From assembly GCA_947259925.1 (NCBI GenBank), contig CAMYOG010000002.1, forward strand, positions 186,269 to 250,268: 64,000 bases of DNA. The letters are read 5' to 3'. This document shows, piece by piece, positions 39,086 through 48,397 of this stretch. Below the pieces are notes generated by a model that made no database searches, was not told the origin of the DNA, and worked only from the letters and a program-made list of their open reading frames with translations. The first letter of the stretch is position 1, and every line of letters begins with the position of its first letter. The position numbers were made by a program, and so were the translations under genes. This DNA is from Thermoanaerobaculia bacterium (lineage in GTDB: Bacteria; Acidobacteriota; Thermoanaerobaculia; Multivoradales; JAHEKO01).

Positions 39086-39904
39086 CTAGCTCAACCAATC
39101 CCGGTACAGCTCGGGGCGCCGATCGCGCAGAAAAAGATTTCGGGCGTGTGAGCCGCCGACCTGGGCGAGGTCGAGCTCCGCTATCAGCACGGTCTCCTCG
39201 CCGGTGGGCGCGCGCGCCACCACCCGTCCGGCCGGGTCGCACACGAACGACTCACCGGCGAAGTCGAGCAGCTCCTCGCGGCCGACGCGATTGCAGAGTG
39301 CGGTGAAGTAGCCGTTCTGGAAGGCCGCGACCCGCATCTCGGCTTCGAACAGGCCGTCCGGCCACTCGTCGCGGGCCCCGGCTTGCGGTACCACTACGAG
39401 CTCGGCTCCGGCGAGCGCCAGCGCGCGCATGTACTCGGGGTAGTGTCGGTCGTAGCAGATCGCCACGCCGACGCGCCCGGCGGCGGTCTCGAACACCGGC
39501 GCCCCGGTGTCTCCCGGCGTGTAGTAGCCCTGCTCGTGGAAGCAGGCGTACTCGGTGATGTGGATCATGCGGGTCCGACCGAGGAGCGTGCCGTCGGCGT
39601 CGATGACCGGCGAGCAGTCGTAGGTCCGGTCGCCGTCCTGCTCGAACAGGTTGAGCACGGCGACCACTCCGTGCGCCCGGGCATGCTCGGCGAACGCCTC
39701 CGTGATCGGTCCGGGGACCGGCTCCGCGAGTGCCCGTACATCGCCCTCGGCCGGCCGCTGCGGGTGGAATCGCTCGAACGCGAGCTCCGCGAAGCAGACC
39801 AGCTGGGCGCCCTCGGCGGCGGCTCGATCGAACGCCTCGAGCCCGCGCGCCAGATTCGCCTGCTTGTCCTCGTCGGCCCTCTGCTGCACCAGTGCGATCT
39901 TCAT
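39086..39904 (-). CDS. carbon-nitrogen hydrolase (nitrilase superfamily) lacking the usual catalytic lysine
   Basis: 272 residues with the nitrilase fold. The general-base Glu is present (CFAELAFERF, E40) and so is the nucleophile Cys (VGVAICYDRHYPEYMR, C150). The site that is normally Lys (xRKxH) reads GRTRMIHITEY, with Met at about 113 and no lysine nearby. Length and the GYYTPGDTGAPVF block resemble N-carbamoylputrescine amidase/beta-ureidopropionase-like proteins. A subfamily with this substitution may exist; activity and substrate are uncertain. It converges with the PLP enzyme gene. Confidence 0.85.
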   Translation of the reverse strand: MKIALVQQRADEDKQANLARGLEAFDRAAAEGAQLVCFAELAFERFHPQRPAEGDVRALAEPVPGPITEAFAEHARAHGVVAVLNLFEQDGDRTYDCSPVIDADGTLLGRTRMIHITEYACFHEQGYYTPGDTGAPVFETAAGRVGVAICYDRHYPEYMRALALAGAELVVVPQAGARDEWPDGLFEAEMRVAAFQNGYFTALCNRVGREELLDFAGESFVCDPAGRVVARAPTGEETVLIAELDLAQVGGSHARNLFLRDRRPELYRDWLS

Positions 39905-39973
39905 GCGACCGAGGATAACGAACCAGGCGGACGGGGGGGCCGGGAGCGCCCTGGCGCGTGCTAGATTGCGCCC

Positions 39974-42136
39974 GTGCGCACGTGGCGGCGGGCCCTGGCC
40001 CTGCCTCTTCTACTCGTCTTCGGCGGCTGCCAGGGAGAACCGGCCCCGCTCGAGCGGCCGCTCGTCGACGGGCGCCACCAGCCGGACGTGCTGACCGAGG
40101 CGGCGACCCTCGCGCCGCCGCCGGCGATCGGTGGCAACCGCTTCGTGAGTGGCTGGTACGCGGTGCCCAAGAAGAGCGGCGGCCAGGGGCTGATTCCCGC
40201 GGCGGCCGGCTCGCGGGTCGAGCTGGTCAATCTGAAGCGCCGCTCCCGGTCGCTGATCCTGCGGACCGCCGGCGGCGACCGGGACCGGGTCGAAGTGACT
40301 GCGCGCTACGGCGGTCGCGAGCTGGCACGCGAGCCGCTCGGCGAGCGGATCCGGCTGAAGCTGCCGCGCGATCTGCCGGTCGGCCGGGTGCCGATCGAGT
40401 TGTCGTTCGGCGGCGACGAAGGAGTCGTCGTCCATGCGGCCCGCCTCCACCCCCAGCTCGAACAGGGGGAGGTCCGGTTCCAGGACGGCGCGATCGTCCA
40501 GTCGCCTTGGTCGGTGGTCGACTTCGTGCAGGACCTGCCGGACGGCTCGATCCTGCTCGGTACCTTTCAGCCGCCGCGGATGCGCGGCGAGGACCAGAGC
40601 TTCGGCATCACAATCGAGGCGGTGGACGGCCCGCTCGACCGGCTGTTCGAGTGGGCCGGTTCCGGTGAGGAGTCGATCCGTCTCGAGCTGCCCTCGAGTG
40701 ACGGACCGATCCGGATCCGACTCGAGGCGGCGGGAACGGGCGACCCCGGACGGTGGCTCGACCTGCGCGTCGTCGAGCGTCGATCGGCCGCACCGACCGC
40801 GCCACCGCCATCGGCTCCGCGGCTGGTCGTCCTCTACATCTTCGACGCTCTGAGAGCCGACTATGTCGGCCACCTCGGCGGTCCCGAGGGCGTCTCGCCG
40901 ACCCTCGATAGGCTGGCCGGCGAGGGGGTCACCTTCACCGATCACTCGAGTGTCGCGCCCAACACCAAACCGTCGGTGAAGACCCTCTTCATCGGCCACC
41001 CATTCCTGCTCCGCGGACATCAACGGCTTCCGGACACCGGGCCGCCGACGCTCGCCGAAGCGTTCGCCGCCGCCGGCTATCGGACCTTCGCCCTCTCCGG
41101 GAGCCCGTGGGTGAGCAGCAGCTTCGGCACCGATCGGGGCTTCGAGTTCCGCTCTGCCAAGGCCGAGTACCGGAGCGCCCGGAAAAGCGGCGTCGACTAC
41201 AACAACAGCGCCGAGCGGGTCCATGGAGCGACTCTCGAGGCGCTCGATAGCCTCGGCGACTCCGAGCGAGCGCTGCTCTACGTCCACACCATGCATCCCC
41301 ACAACCCGTATCGGCCGCCGGAGCCGTTTCACAGCCGATACACCGCCGGGATCGACTCGGAGATCGACGGCGGTACCGCGACTCTGCTCGCGATCCACAA
41401 CGGCCGGATCGAACCGACCGCCGCCGACCAGGAGCGCCTCCGCGGGCTCTACGCGGGCGGCCTGGCCTACAACGATGCCGAGCTCGCGAAGCTGCTCGAG
41501 GAGCTCGAGTCTCGCTACCAGCCGGGCGAGGTCCTGCTGATCCTGACCTCCGATCACGGCGAGGAGCTGTTCGAGCACGACGGCGTGCTGCACGGCTTCA
41601 CCCTCTATCGCGAGCAGCTCCACGTGCCCCTGGTCTTCTGGTGGCCCGGCGTCCTCGCGCCGCGACGGATCGACGTCGGTACCGATCATCTCGATCTGAG
41701 CGCGACGCTCCGCTCGCTGGTCGAGGAGTCGGCTGCTGGCGACCACGGTCTGCCGCTCTGGGGCTTGATGGCGGGTGCGGAAGGAGAGTGGCCGAAGCGG
41801 GTCCGGTTCTCGGCCGCTTCGAGCCTCGACGGCGGTATTTTCGGGGCACAGTCAGAGCGGCTCAAGCTGATCTGGGCGCCCCGCATCGGCCGCGGATGGG
41901 GAATGGGACGGGTAGCCGGGCGGAGCTGGGACGCGGAGTACGTCTTCGACCTGATACAGGATCCGGCCGAGTCGGTGAACCTGGCGGGCCTCAGGAGCCT
42001 GGAAGCGGACTGGCTGCGAGCACGCCTGGCGGCGTGGGTCGAGCGGGGCAAGTTGGAGGAGATCGGCAGCGATGCCGAGGAGCAGGTGGACGAGGAGACG
42101 CTGGAGCGGCTCCGTGCGCTGGGCTATGTGGATTAG
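39974..42136 (+). CDS. sulfatase-fold lipoprotein with threonine in place of the formylglycine site (paralogue 1)
   Basis: 720 residues from GTG 39974. Lipoprotein signal with lipobox VFGGC. Residues about 25-275 form a beta-rich N-terminal domain of no known family. The alkaline phosphatase/sulfatase fold starts near 280 (VLYIFDALRADYVGHLGG) and has the metal site SDHGEELFEHDGVLHG. The nucleophile region is APNTKPSVKTLFIG: Thr331 stands where sulfatases have the Cys/Ser that becomes formylglycine, and the following Arg is missing. It therefore may be a phosphohydrolase or phosphotransferase rather than a sulfatase. The C-terminus ends LERLRALGYVD. It overlaps the next paralogue by 11 bases. 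Confidence 0.85.
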   Translation: MRTWRRALALPLLLVFGGCQGEPAPLERPLVDGRHQPDVLTEAATLAPPPAIGGNRFVSGWYAVPKKSGGQGLIPAAAGSRVELVNLKRRSRSLILRTAGGDRDRVEVTARYGGRELAREPLGERIRLKLPRDLPVGRVPIELSFGGDEGVVVHAARLHPQLEQGEVRFQDGAIVQSPWSVVDFVQDLPDGSILLGTFQPPRMRGEDQSFGITIEAVDGPLDRLFEWAGSGEESIRLELPSSDGPIRIRLEAAGTGDPGRWLDLRVVERRSAAPTAPPPSAPRLVVLYIFDALRADYVGHLGGPEGVSPTLDRLAGEGVTFTDHSSVAPNTKPSVKTLFIGHPFLLRGHQRLPDTGPPTLAEAFAAAGYRTFALSGSPWVSSSFGTDRGFEFRSAKAEYRSARKSGVDYNNSAERVHGATLEALDSLGDSERALLYVHTMHPHNPYRPPEPFHSRYTAGIDSEIDGGTATLLAIHNGRIEPTAADQERLRGLYAGGLAYNDAELAKLLEELESRYQPGEVLLILTSDHGEELFEHDGVLHGFTLYREQLHVPLVFWWPGVLAPRRIDVGTDHLDLSATLRSLVEESAAGDHGLPLWGLMAGAEGEWPKRVRFSAASSLDGGIFGAQSERLKLIWAPRIGRGWGMGRVAGRSWDAEYVFDLIQDPAESVNLAGLRSLEADWLRARLAAWVERGKLEEIGSDAEEQVDEETLERLRALGYVD

Positions 42137-44288
42137 GGTGGGCATCGCGTTCTCCCTGGCGGCCGCCGTCCTGCTCGCCGGCTGCGACCGGGGCGAGCCG
42201 GTCGAGCGCTCGCTGGTGGACGGAATCCACGAGCCCGAGGTGCTGTCGGAGACGCCGCGCCTCGAGTGGCCGCCTAGCCTGGTGCCCAACAGATTCGTGC
42301 GCGGCTGGCACCCGTGGAACCGCGGCGGCGAGCGGACCCTGGTCCCGGGAGCGGGCGAGTCGGTCTTCGAGGTCGTCAATCTCAAGCAACGCAAGCGGCA
42401 GCTGACCGTGAAGTTTTCGGTCTTCGAGCTCGAGCCGGGGCTCGAGGCGCGCGTCTGCGTCGACGGAGTCGAACTGACCTCCGTACCGCTCGCGAATCCG
42501 TTGGTGATCGATCTGCCGGCGCTACCACGCGGCCGGGTGGCGGTGACGCTCAATTGCGGTGGCAATCCACGGCCGCCAAGCGAGGGTGAGGCGCCGCTGG
42601 GCGTCAGCGCCGCCTTCATCCGCCCCTCGCTGCCGGCCGGCGACGTCTCGTTCGAGCCCGGCGGTGTCGTCCAGGCGCCCTGGTCGGCGGTCGACTTCGT
42701 TCGTCGGGTCGAGAGCCCGAGCCGACTGCTGGGGCGATTCCGCGCGCCGGCCACGGCCGACGGAGGGCGCTTCACGCTGACCGCCGAGTGGCAGGGAGGC
42801 GATCGCGAGACGCTCTACGAGTGGCCGGGGGATGGCGAGGAGATCGACGTCGTCCTGGGCCGGCAGACCGGCCTGGTGCGGCTGCGCCTCGCCGCCGAAG
42901 GCGACGGACCCCCGGGCCGCTGGGAGGAGCTTCGGCTGCTGAGCCGCGAGCGGGTCGAGCCGCCCGCGCCGCCGCCGCCGGCGGCGCCCAGGCTGGTCGT
43001 TCTCTACATCCTGGATGCCCTGCGCGCCGACGCCCTGGGGCATCTCGGTGGTGTCTCCGGAGTCAGTCCGACGATCGATCGGCTCGCCTCCGAGGGCGTC
43101 ACGCTCACCAACCACTTCACCGTCGCTCCGAACACGATGCCGTCCACCAAGGCTCTCTTCACCGGTCGTGCCTTCCGGACCAAAGGGGGCTGGAAGCTGC
43201 CGCCGGAGGGCGACGCGACCCTGGCGGAGGCGTGGGCGGCGGCCGGCTACCGGACCGGGGCCTTCTCGGCCAACGCCTTCGTCTCCGACGAGTTCGGACT
43301 GGCTCGCGGCTTCGAGCTCGCGCCCCGCCAGGTCGGTGCCGTCGGGGTCAACACCGGCATGGTGGCAAGCGCTCGACGAGTGCACCGCTACGGTCTCGAG
43401 TGGCTCGACCGCCTGGATCGGAGCGAGAGCGTCCTGCTTTATCTGCACACCGTCCATCCGCACAATCCGTACGACCCTCCGGAGCCGTTCCGGAGTCGGT
43501 TCACCGGCGGTATCGAGTCGGATATCGACGGCAGCTCGCGCACCCTGCTCGATATCAAGCACCAGCGGATCGAGGCGAGCCCGGCGGACCGGGAGCGCCT
43601 GAAGGGGCTCTACCGGGGCGGATTGGCGTACAACGACGCCGAGCTCGCCAAGCTGCTCGAGATTCTCGAGGCGCGCTACGCGCCCGGGGAGATGCTCTTC
43701 GTGATCACCTCGGATCACGGCGAAGAGCTGTTCGAGCACGGCGGCGTGCTGCACGGCTACACGCTCTACGACGAGCAGCTCCACGTGCCACTGATCTTCT
43801 GGTGGCCGGGGGTGCTCGAGCCGCGGGTCGTGGACCGGCCGACCGACGCGCTCGACCTGCACGCCACCCTGCGGGCGCTGGTCGATCCTGAGGGTCCGGC
43901 AGTGAGCGAAGGCCAGAGCCTCTGGCCGCTGTTGACCGGCGACCGGCAGATCTGGTCGAAGCCGGTCCGGTTCGCGGCCGCATCGAGCCTCAAGCAGGGT
44001 GTCTTCATGGCCCGGTCGGACACCGCGAAGCTGATCTGGGCCCCCCGGTGGGGGATGGGACAGGGGCTCGGCCGCACCCGCGACGCCGAGTATCTGTTCG
44101 ACCTTCGGGCGGACCCGCGCGAGCTTCGCAATCTGGCCGGGGGCGCCGATCTGGAGGCCGCATGGCTCCGCTCGCAGCTGCTCGGCTGGATCGAGCGCGA
44201 GAAGGTGATCGATCTCGAGGGCGCTTCTCCCGACGAGATCGACGAGGAGACCCGCCGGAGGCTGCGGGCCCTCGGTTACCTCGAGTGA
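42126..44288 (+). CDS. sulfatase-fold lipoprotein with threonine nucleophile site (paralogue 2)
   Basis: 720 residues from ATG 42126, a tandem paralogue of the previous gene with the same layout: lipobox LLAGC, N-terminal beta-rich domain (VDGIHEPEVL, NRFVRGWHPWN, FEVVNLKQRKRQL) and the fold from about 290 (VLYILDALRADALGHLGG). Nucleophile region APNTMPSTKALFTG (Thr337), metal site SDHGEELFEHGGVLHG, C-terminal tail RRLRALGYLE. The pair is probably an outer- or inner-membrane-anchored enzyme set acting on cell-surface phospho- or sulfo-glycans. The start chosen gives the lipoprotein signal directly. Confidence 0.85.
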   Translation: MWIRVGIAFSLAAAVLLAGCDRGEPVERSLVDGIHEPEVLSETPRLEWPPSLVPNRFVRGWHPWNRGGERTLVPGAGESVFEVVNLKQRKRQLTVKFSVFELEPGLEARVCVDGVELTSVPLANPLVIDLPALPRGRVAVTLNCGGNPRPPSEGEAPLGVSAAFIRPSLPAGDVSFEPGGVVQAPWSAVDFVRRVESPSRLLGRFRAPATADGGRFTLTAEWQGGDRETLYEWPGDGEEIDVVLGRQTGLVRLRLAAEGDGPPGRWEELRLLSRERVEPPAPPPPAAPRLVVLYILDALRADALGHLGGVSGVSPTIDRLASEGVTLTNHFTVAPNTMPSTKALFTGRAFRTKGGWKLPPEGDATLAEAWAAAGYRTGAFSANAFVSDEFGLARGFELAPRQVGAVGVNTGMVASARRVHRYGLEWLDRLDRSESVLLYLHTVHPHNPYDPPEPFRSRFTGGIESDIDGSSRTLLDIKHQRIEASPADRERLKGLYRGGLAYNDAELAKLLEILEARYAPGEMLFVITSDHGEELFEHGGVLHGYTLYDEQLHVPLIFWWPGVLEPRVVDRPTDALDLHATLRALVDPEGPAVSEGQSLWPLLTGDRQIWSKPVRFAAASSLKQGVFMARSDTAKLIWAPRWGMGQGLGRTRDAEYLFDLRADPRELRNLAGGADLEAAWLRSQLLGWIEREKVIDLEGASPDEIDEETRRRLRALGYLE

Positions 44289-46486
44289 CTCGACTCGGCG
44301 AGGACGAACGGCGCGGCGGAGACCGAGCTCGGACCGTCGCCGACCTCGAGGGTCGCTCGCAGCTGGAAGCTGCCGGTCGGTAGTCCCGCAGTCTCGAGCA
44401 CGCCCGCGAAGCGGGCGGTCCCGTCCGCTCCGTCCTCCAGCCGCTCGAGCTCGACCCCCCGGATCGCCCGACCGTCCGCGGCGACGACCTCGATCCGGAG
44501 CGCCGGGCGCTCGGTGTCGACCCACCCGGGTGCGAGCACCAGGAAGCGGCGGCTTCGGTCGCGCTCGATCGTCGGTGCCAGGTCGAGCCGGCCCGGCTCA
44601 CCCCCGAGCTCGAAGAGCGCCAGGCCGTCGGTCGGCTGGATCTCTTTGGGCGAGAAGTGGCGCCGGAGTGCGTCGGACACCAGGAAGAAGGGTCCCGAGA
44701 CCCCGGGAGCGCCGTCGGCGCGGGCGACTTCGAGCGGCGAGTGTGAGAGGTGACGCCGATCACCCCGCAGGTCCCAGATCAGCAGGCGCAGCTCGTGGCT
44801 GCCGGCGGGCACCTCGAGCTCCTCGAGCAGGGCGACGACGCCCTCGCCCGCGGGTCGAAAGCGCAGCTCGCGGGTGAAGCCGGCGCGGACCACCCCCGCC
44901 TGGTCGAGGACGTAACCGTGAACGTCCAGCCGCACACGCTTCTTGCCCTTCCTGCCGGCATCGAGTCGATCGGTCTCGACCTCGACCAGGACCGGCACCC
45001 GCGCGCCGCTCGCACTCGGCAGGACGACCGGCAGCACCCGTGCCCCGAGCTCGGTGATCCGGCGATCCCCCAGCGCCGTCTCGGCCGCGTCCATGCGGCG
45101 CTCGGCGAGCAGCCGCTCCGTGGGTGGCCGGGGAGCACGGAAGCCCGGCCGGTGGAGGAGCCGGGCGTTCGCGATCGGTGGATTGAGCCGCACCTCGATC
45201 TCGTAGCGCTGGCCGTCGGCGGCCACCTGCCGCGGCTGAAACGCGAGCAGGTAGGTCGCCTGCGTGCGGGCCAGGATCTTCTCGGTCGCCCGGTGGATCC
45301 GGTTGTAGTTCTCGAACAGCTCGCCGCCGGTCTCGTTGGCCAGGTAGAAGAGACCGCTCCCCTCGGAGCCGGCGGTCGTGACCGTGCGCAGCCCGAGCTC
45401 GACCGTCGAGTCGTAGTCCTCCGGACCGATGAAGACGCTGCTCGGCGGCGAGGGCAGGCCGCCGATGTCGATCGCCTGCAGAATCCAGCCGGAGTCGCCG
45501 AACGCGTCGACCATCGGCTTCAGGCGATGCAGGGCGGGCGTCGCCGTCTCGGTACCGGTGAAGAGTCCGCCGAGACCTTGCGAGAGGAAGAAGAGGTGTT
45601 TCGGGTCGGGCACGTCTCGCAGCAGGGTGACCAGGCTGGCCATCGATCGACCGAGCGCGCGGACGGCGCTCAGCGAGCTGCCCCCGAGGCCGAGGATCGA
45701 GTCGAGACGTGCGATCCGGTAGCGGTCGGAAAGCTCGGCGGAGGACACTCCCTCGCGCGCGATCGGCAGGCCGACCCCGGCCGGCTCCGGAGGATTCCGC
45801 AGCGGCTGGATCAACGTGGTCGCGTGACTCCCCATGTCGGCGAGCAGCGGCCGCGGCAGCGAGCCGTGGGTGTCGGAAGCACGCCACCAGGCGTCGAGCG
45901 CCTCGAGCTTCTCGATGCTCCGCCTCGGTCTGGCGTCGGCCAGGCTCTCGAGGAAATCGAGACCGAGGTGGATTCCCTGCCGGTCGGAGGTGAACGGCAC
46001 CAGCACGCGGGCGCCGACCGCCTCCGCGAACAGCGCCAGCGCCAGCCGATCGCTGGCATTGCTCTGGGTCTCGACCATCCGTCGGAGCCCCTGGACGGCG
46101 TGCTCGATCCGGTAGGGACTCGAGAACCCGAAGTCGAACAGGAGCAGATAGTGGCGCTGCCAGCCGGACGGCCCGGCGGTCGGTTCCGCTCGGACGGCCG
46201 CCCCGCCGTCGGTGGCGACCGGTCCGGTGAGCGTCTCGCCGAGCTCGAGCGCCTGGAACCAGGAGAGCTCCTGAAGCTCTCCGTCGACCAGGAGCTCGAA
46301 GTTCTCCCGCGTCAGACCGCGCACCGAGCGCCCGTCGACCAGCACCTGCACCGGGACCTCGACCTCGAGGACCGAGACGTCCTCGGAGAAGGTCTGAGCC
46401 GACCCCGGCGCGGCTGGCGCGAGGAGCAGGGCCGCGGTCAGGATCGCGGTCGCTGGGTGCGTTTCCCTCAAGCAGGGACTTCTCAA
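44276..46486 (-). CDS. VWFA-related (Acidobacterial-type) secreted protein
   Basis: 736 residues, probably from TTG 46486 (another TTG lies a few codons downstream). A signal peptide (LTAALLLAPAAPGSAQ) is followed by SVLEVEVPVQVLVDGRSVRGLTRENFELLVDG, the typical opening of the VWFA-related Acidobacterial domain family. A von Willebrand A-like part follows (RHYLLLFDFGFSSPYRI, LARTQATYLLAFQPRQ), then a beta-rich C-terminal half. Function is unknown; such proteins are numerous in Acidobacteriota, which supports the taxonomic guess. Its 3' end overlaps the convergent lipoprotein gene by 13 bases. Confidence 0.85.
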   Translation of the reverse strand: MRSPCLRETHPATAILTAALLLAPAAPGSAQTFSEDVSVLEVEVPVQVLVDGRSVRGLTRENFELLVDGELQELSWFQALELGETLTGPVATDGGAAVRAEPTAGPSGWQRHYLLLFDFGFSSPYRIEHAVQGLRRMVETQSNASDRLALALFAEAVGARVLVPFTSDRQGIHLGLDFLESLADARPRRSIEKLEALDAWWRASDTHGSLPRPLLADMGSHATTLIQPLRNPPEPAGVGLPIAREGVSSAELSDRYRIARLDSILGLGGSSLSAVRALGRSMASLVTLLRDVPDPKHLFFLSQGLGGLFTGTETATPALHRLKPMVDAFGDSGWILQAIDIGGLPSPPSSVFIGPEDYDSTVELGLRTVTTAGSEGSGLFYLANETGGELFENYNRIHRATEKILARTQATYLLAFQPRQVAADGQRYEIEVRLNPPIANARLLHRPGFRAPRPPTERLLAERRMDAAETALGDRRITELGARVLPVVLPSASGARVPVLVEVETDRLDAGRKGKKRVRLDVHGYVLDQAGVVRAGFTRELRFRPAGEGVVALLEELEVPAGSHELRLLIWDLRGDRRHLSHSPLEVARADGAPGVSGPFFLVSDALRRHFSPKEIQPTDGLALFELGGEPGRLDLAPTIERDRSRRFLVLAPGWVDTERPALRIEVVAADGRAIRGVELERLEDGADGTARFAGVLETAGLPTGSFQLRATLEVGDGPSSVSAAPFVLAESSHSR

Positions 46487-46559
46487 GCAAATCGCGTTCC
46501 GTGGGCTCGAGCTCCGACCGGGAGCACGGACGGGGTAGGATCATCGGCTCGGAGGAAGG

Positions 46560-47510
46560 GTGCGTCGAATCGTCTCCAACCTGTCCAGATCGAGCCCGGG
46601 CCGTCGCCTGTTGGGGACGGCGCTGCTCGTGACCGTAGTCGGCTGTGCCGGGCCGGCAGCCGAAGCGCCGCCATCGGAGCCCGCCGGCTACCAGGCCGAG
46701 ATCGAGGAGTGGCGCCGCGGCCGGGTCGAGCGACTCACCAGCGAGACCGGCTGGCTCACCCTGGTCGGACTCTTCTGGTTCGAGGACGGGGCGCACCGGA
46801 TCGGCTCCGAGCCCGGGAGCGAGATCCAGCTCCCGGCCGCCAAGGCGCCCCCCAGGGTAGGCGTGCTGAGGGCCGCGGAGGACTACCTGGTGCTCGAGGT
46901 CGAGCCGTCGGTCGAAGTGACGCACGACGGCGAGCGGCTCCAGTCGCTCGCCCTGGCCGACGACTCGCCCGGGCCACCGACCGTATTCGAGCTCGGGGAC
47001 CTGCAGGCGTACGTCATCCAGCGGGACGACCAGCGGGCGCTGCGGGTCAAGGACAGGAACCACCCGGCTCGCGACGCCTTCCAGGGGATCGAGAGCTATC
47101 CGATCGATTGGTCATGGCGGATCGAGGGGCGTTTCGACGCCTACCAGCCGCCGCGCACGATCCCGGTGCCGACCGTGCTCGGGACGGTGAGCGATCAGCC
47201 CAGCAGCGGCGCGGTGGTGTTCGAGGTCGACGGCGAGGAGCATCGCCTCGACGTGGTCGCGGAGCCGGGTGACGAAGAGCTGTTCGTCATCTTCGCCGAC
47301 GGCACGACCGGGTCGGAGACCTACGGCGGTGGTCGCTACCTCTATGCCGACGCACCCGCCGCGGACGGGCGGGTGGTGGTCGACTTCAACAAGGCGTACA
47401 ACCCGCCGTGCGTCTTCACGCCGTTCGCGACCTGTCCACTGCCACCGCGACAGAACCGCCTGGCGATTCGCGTCGAGGCGGGCGAAAAGAACTACGGCGC
47501 CGGCAAATAG
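46560..47510 (+). CDS. DUF1684 domain lipoprotein
   Basis: 316 residues from GTG 46560, preceded closely by GGAGGAAG. Lipobox-like LLVTVVGC, then the DUF1684 signature: EIEEWRRGRVERLTSETGWLTLVGLFWF, the middle RNHPARDAFQGIESYPID, and the conserved end VDFNKAYNPPCVFTPFATCP, PPRQNRLA. It probably sits in the cell envelope. The function of DUF1684 is not known. It is divergent from the VWFA-related gene and convergent with the TorD-like chaperone gene (three bases between stops). Confidence 0.92.
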   Translation: MRRIVSNLSRSSPGRRLLGTALLVTVVGCAGPAAEAPPSEPAGYQAEIEEWRRGRVERLTSETGWLTLVGLFWFEDGAHRIGSEPGSEIQLPAAKAPPRVGVLRAAEDYLVLEVEPSVEVTHDGERLQSLALADDSPGPPTVFELGDLQAYVIQRDDQRALRVKDRNHPARDAFQGIESYPIDWSWRIEGRFDAYQPPRTIPVPTVLGTVSDQPSSGAVVFEVDGEEHRLDVVAEPGDEELFVIFADGTTGSETYGGGRYLYADAPAADGRVVVDFNKAYNPPCVFTPFATCPLPPRQNRLAIRVEAGEKNYGAGK

Positions 47511-47513
47511 AGG

Positions 47514-48389
47514 TCAGTCGCCGCGGGCGTCGACGGCCAGCTCGGTGAGCAGCGCCGCCGAGTCGAGCGCCCGCTTGCGCCAGTGCCCGATCGCGAGCTC
47601 GAATAGCGCCAGGTCGGGGTGATCGTAGGCCCGGGCCTGGGCCGCGGCGAAATCGGCGAGCCAGCTCAGAGTGCCGGACGCGTCCTGGCCGATCAGCGCC
47701 TCGAGCACGAAGCGGCGCTCACCCGCCCGCAACGCGAGCTCGAGATCGCCGGCGGCGCGGCGCAGATCGGAGGCGACCAGTACGAACCCGGTGCGCACCG
47801 GCGCCAGCAGCTGGTCGACGAGCGCGGTGCCGGCTCCGGGGTCCGGCGCCGCCCGCGGGTCGTCCAGCGCCGGCGACTCCCGTAGATGCAGTGCGGTCCG
47901 GTCGGGCGGGTCGAGCGTCTGCGCCTCGCCGCCGAGCGCCTCGAGCAGAATCCGCGCCCAGGACCGATAGAGCTTGTCACCGAGCTCGGCGACCCGGCCG
48001 AGATAGACCGGCAGCCAGCTCGCCAGGTGCTCCCAGAACCACGCCTGCCGGGCGTGGCGCCAGGCGGCTCGTGGGTCGTCGCCTTTGGCGGTCGTCTCGA
48101 GCTCGACCAGCCGCGCGTGGAGGCCGAGCATCAGGGCCAGGTGATCGGACTCCGGCGGCGGCTCGAGATCGAGCGCTCTCCAGAAGCCGGCGATCCGATC
48201 GCGTGCTTCGCCGCCGACCTTGCCCTCGGTTCCCAGATAGACGGACGCGTACGGATAGAGCTGGAACAGGAAGAGCCGCTCGTACTCGCCCTCGCGCGGG
48301 CTGGCGTCGATCTCGAGCAGACCGAGCAGGCGGTCGCTCGCCTCGGAGGGCGGCTCGCACAGGGCTCCGAGGGCGCGGAACAGCTCCAT
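47514..48389 (-). CDS. TorD/DmsD-like molybdoenzyme chaperone
   Basis: 291 residues, helical. The N-terminal part contains EYERLFLFQLYPYASVYLG, GGEARDRIAGFWRALDLEPP and ESDHLALMLGLHARLVE, the pattern of the TorD family of cytoplasmic chaperones that load cofactor into and protect molybdopterin oxidoreductases. The C-terminal 120 residues are less typical. It is the last gene of the operon with the Fe-S/NrfD fusion, molybdoenzyme and sulfatase-like gene, which supports the call. Confidence 0.8.
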   Translation of the reverse strand: MELFRALGALCEPPSEASDRLLGLLEIDASPREGEYERLFLFQLYPYASVYLGTEGKVGGEARDRIAGFWRALDLEPPPESDHLALMLGLHARLVELETTAKGDDPRAAWRHARQAWFWEHLASWLPVYLGRVAELGDKLYRSWARILLEALGGEAQTLDPPDRTALHLRESPALDDPRAAPDPGAGTALVDQLLAPVRTGFVLVASDLRRAAGDLELALRAGERRFVLEALIGQDASGTLSWLADFAAAQARAYDHPDLALFELAIGHWRKRALDSAALLTELAVDARGD

Positions 48390-48397
48390 CGCCGATC

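Noticed and set aside
44750..47272. 840-codon + strand frame covering the VWFA-related gene and part of the DUF1684 gene
   Set aside because: Low-complexity R/G/E/D-rich translation with no motif; real genes lie in other frames.
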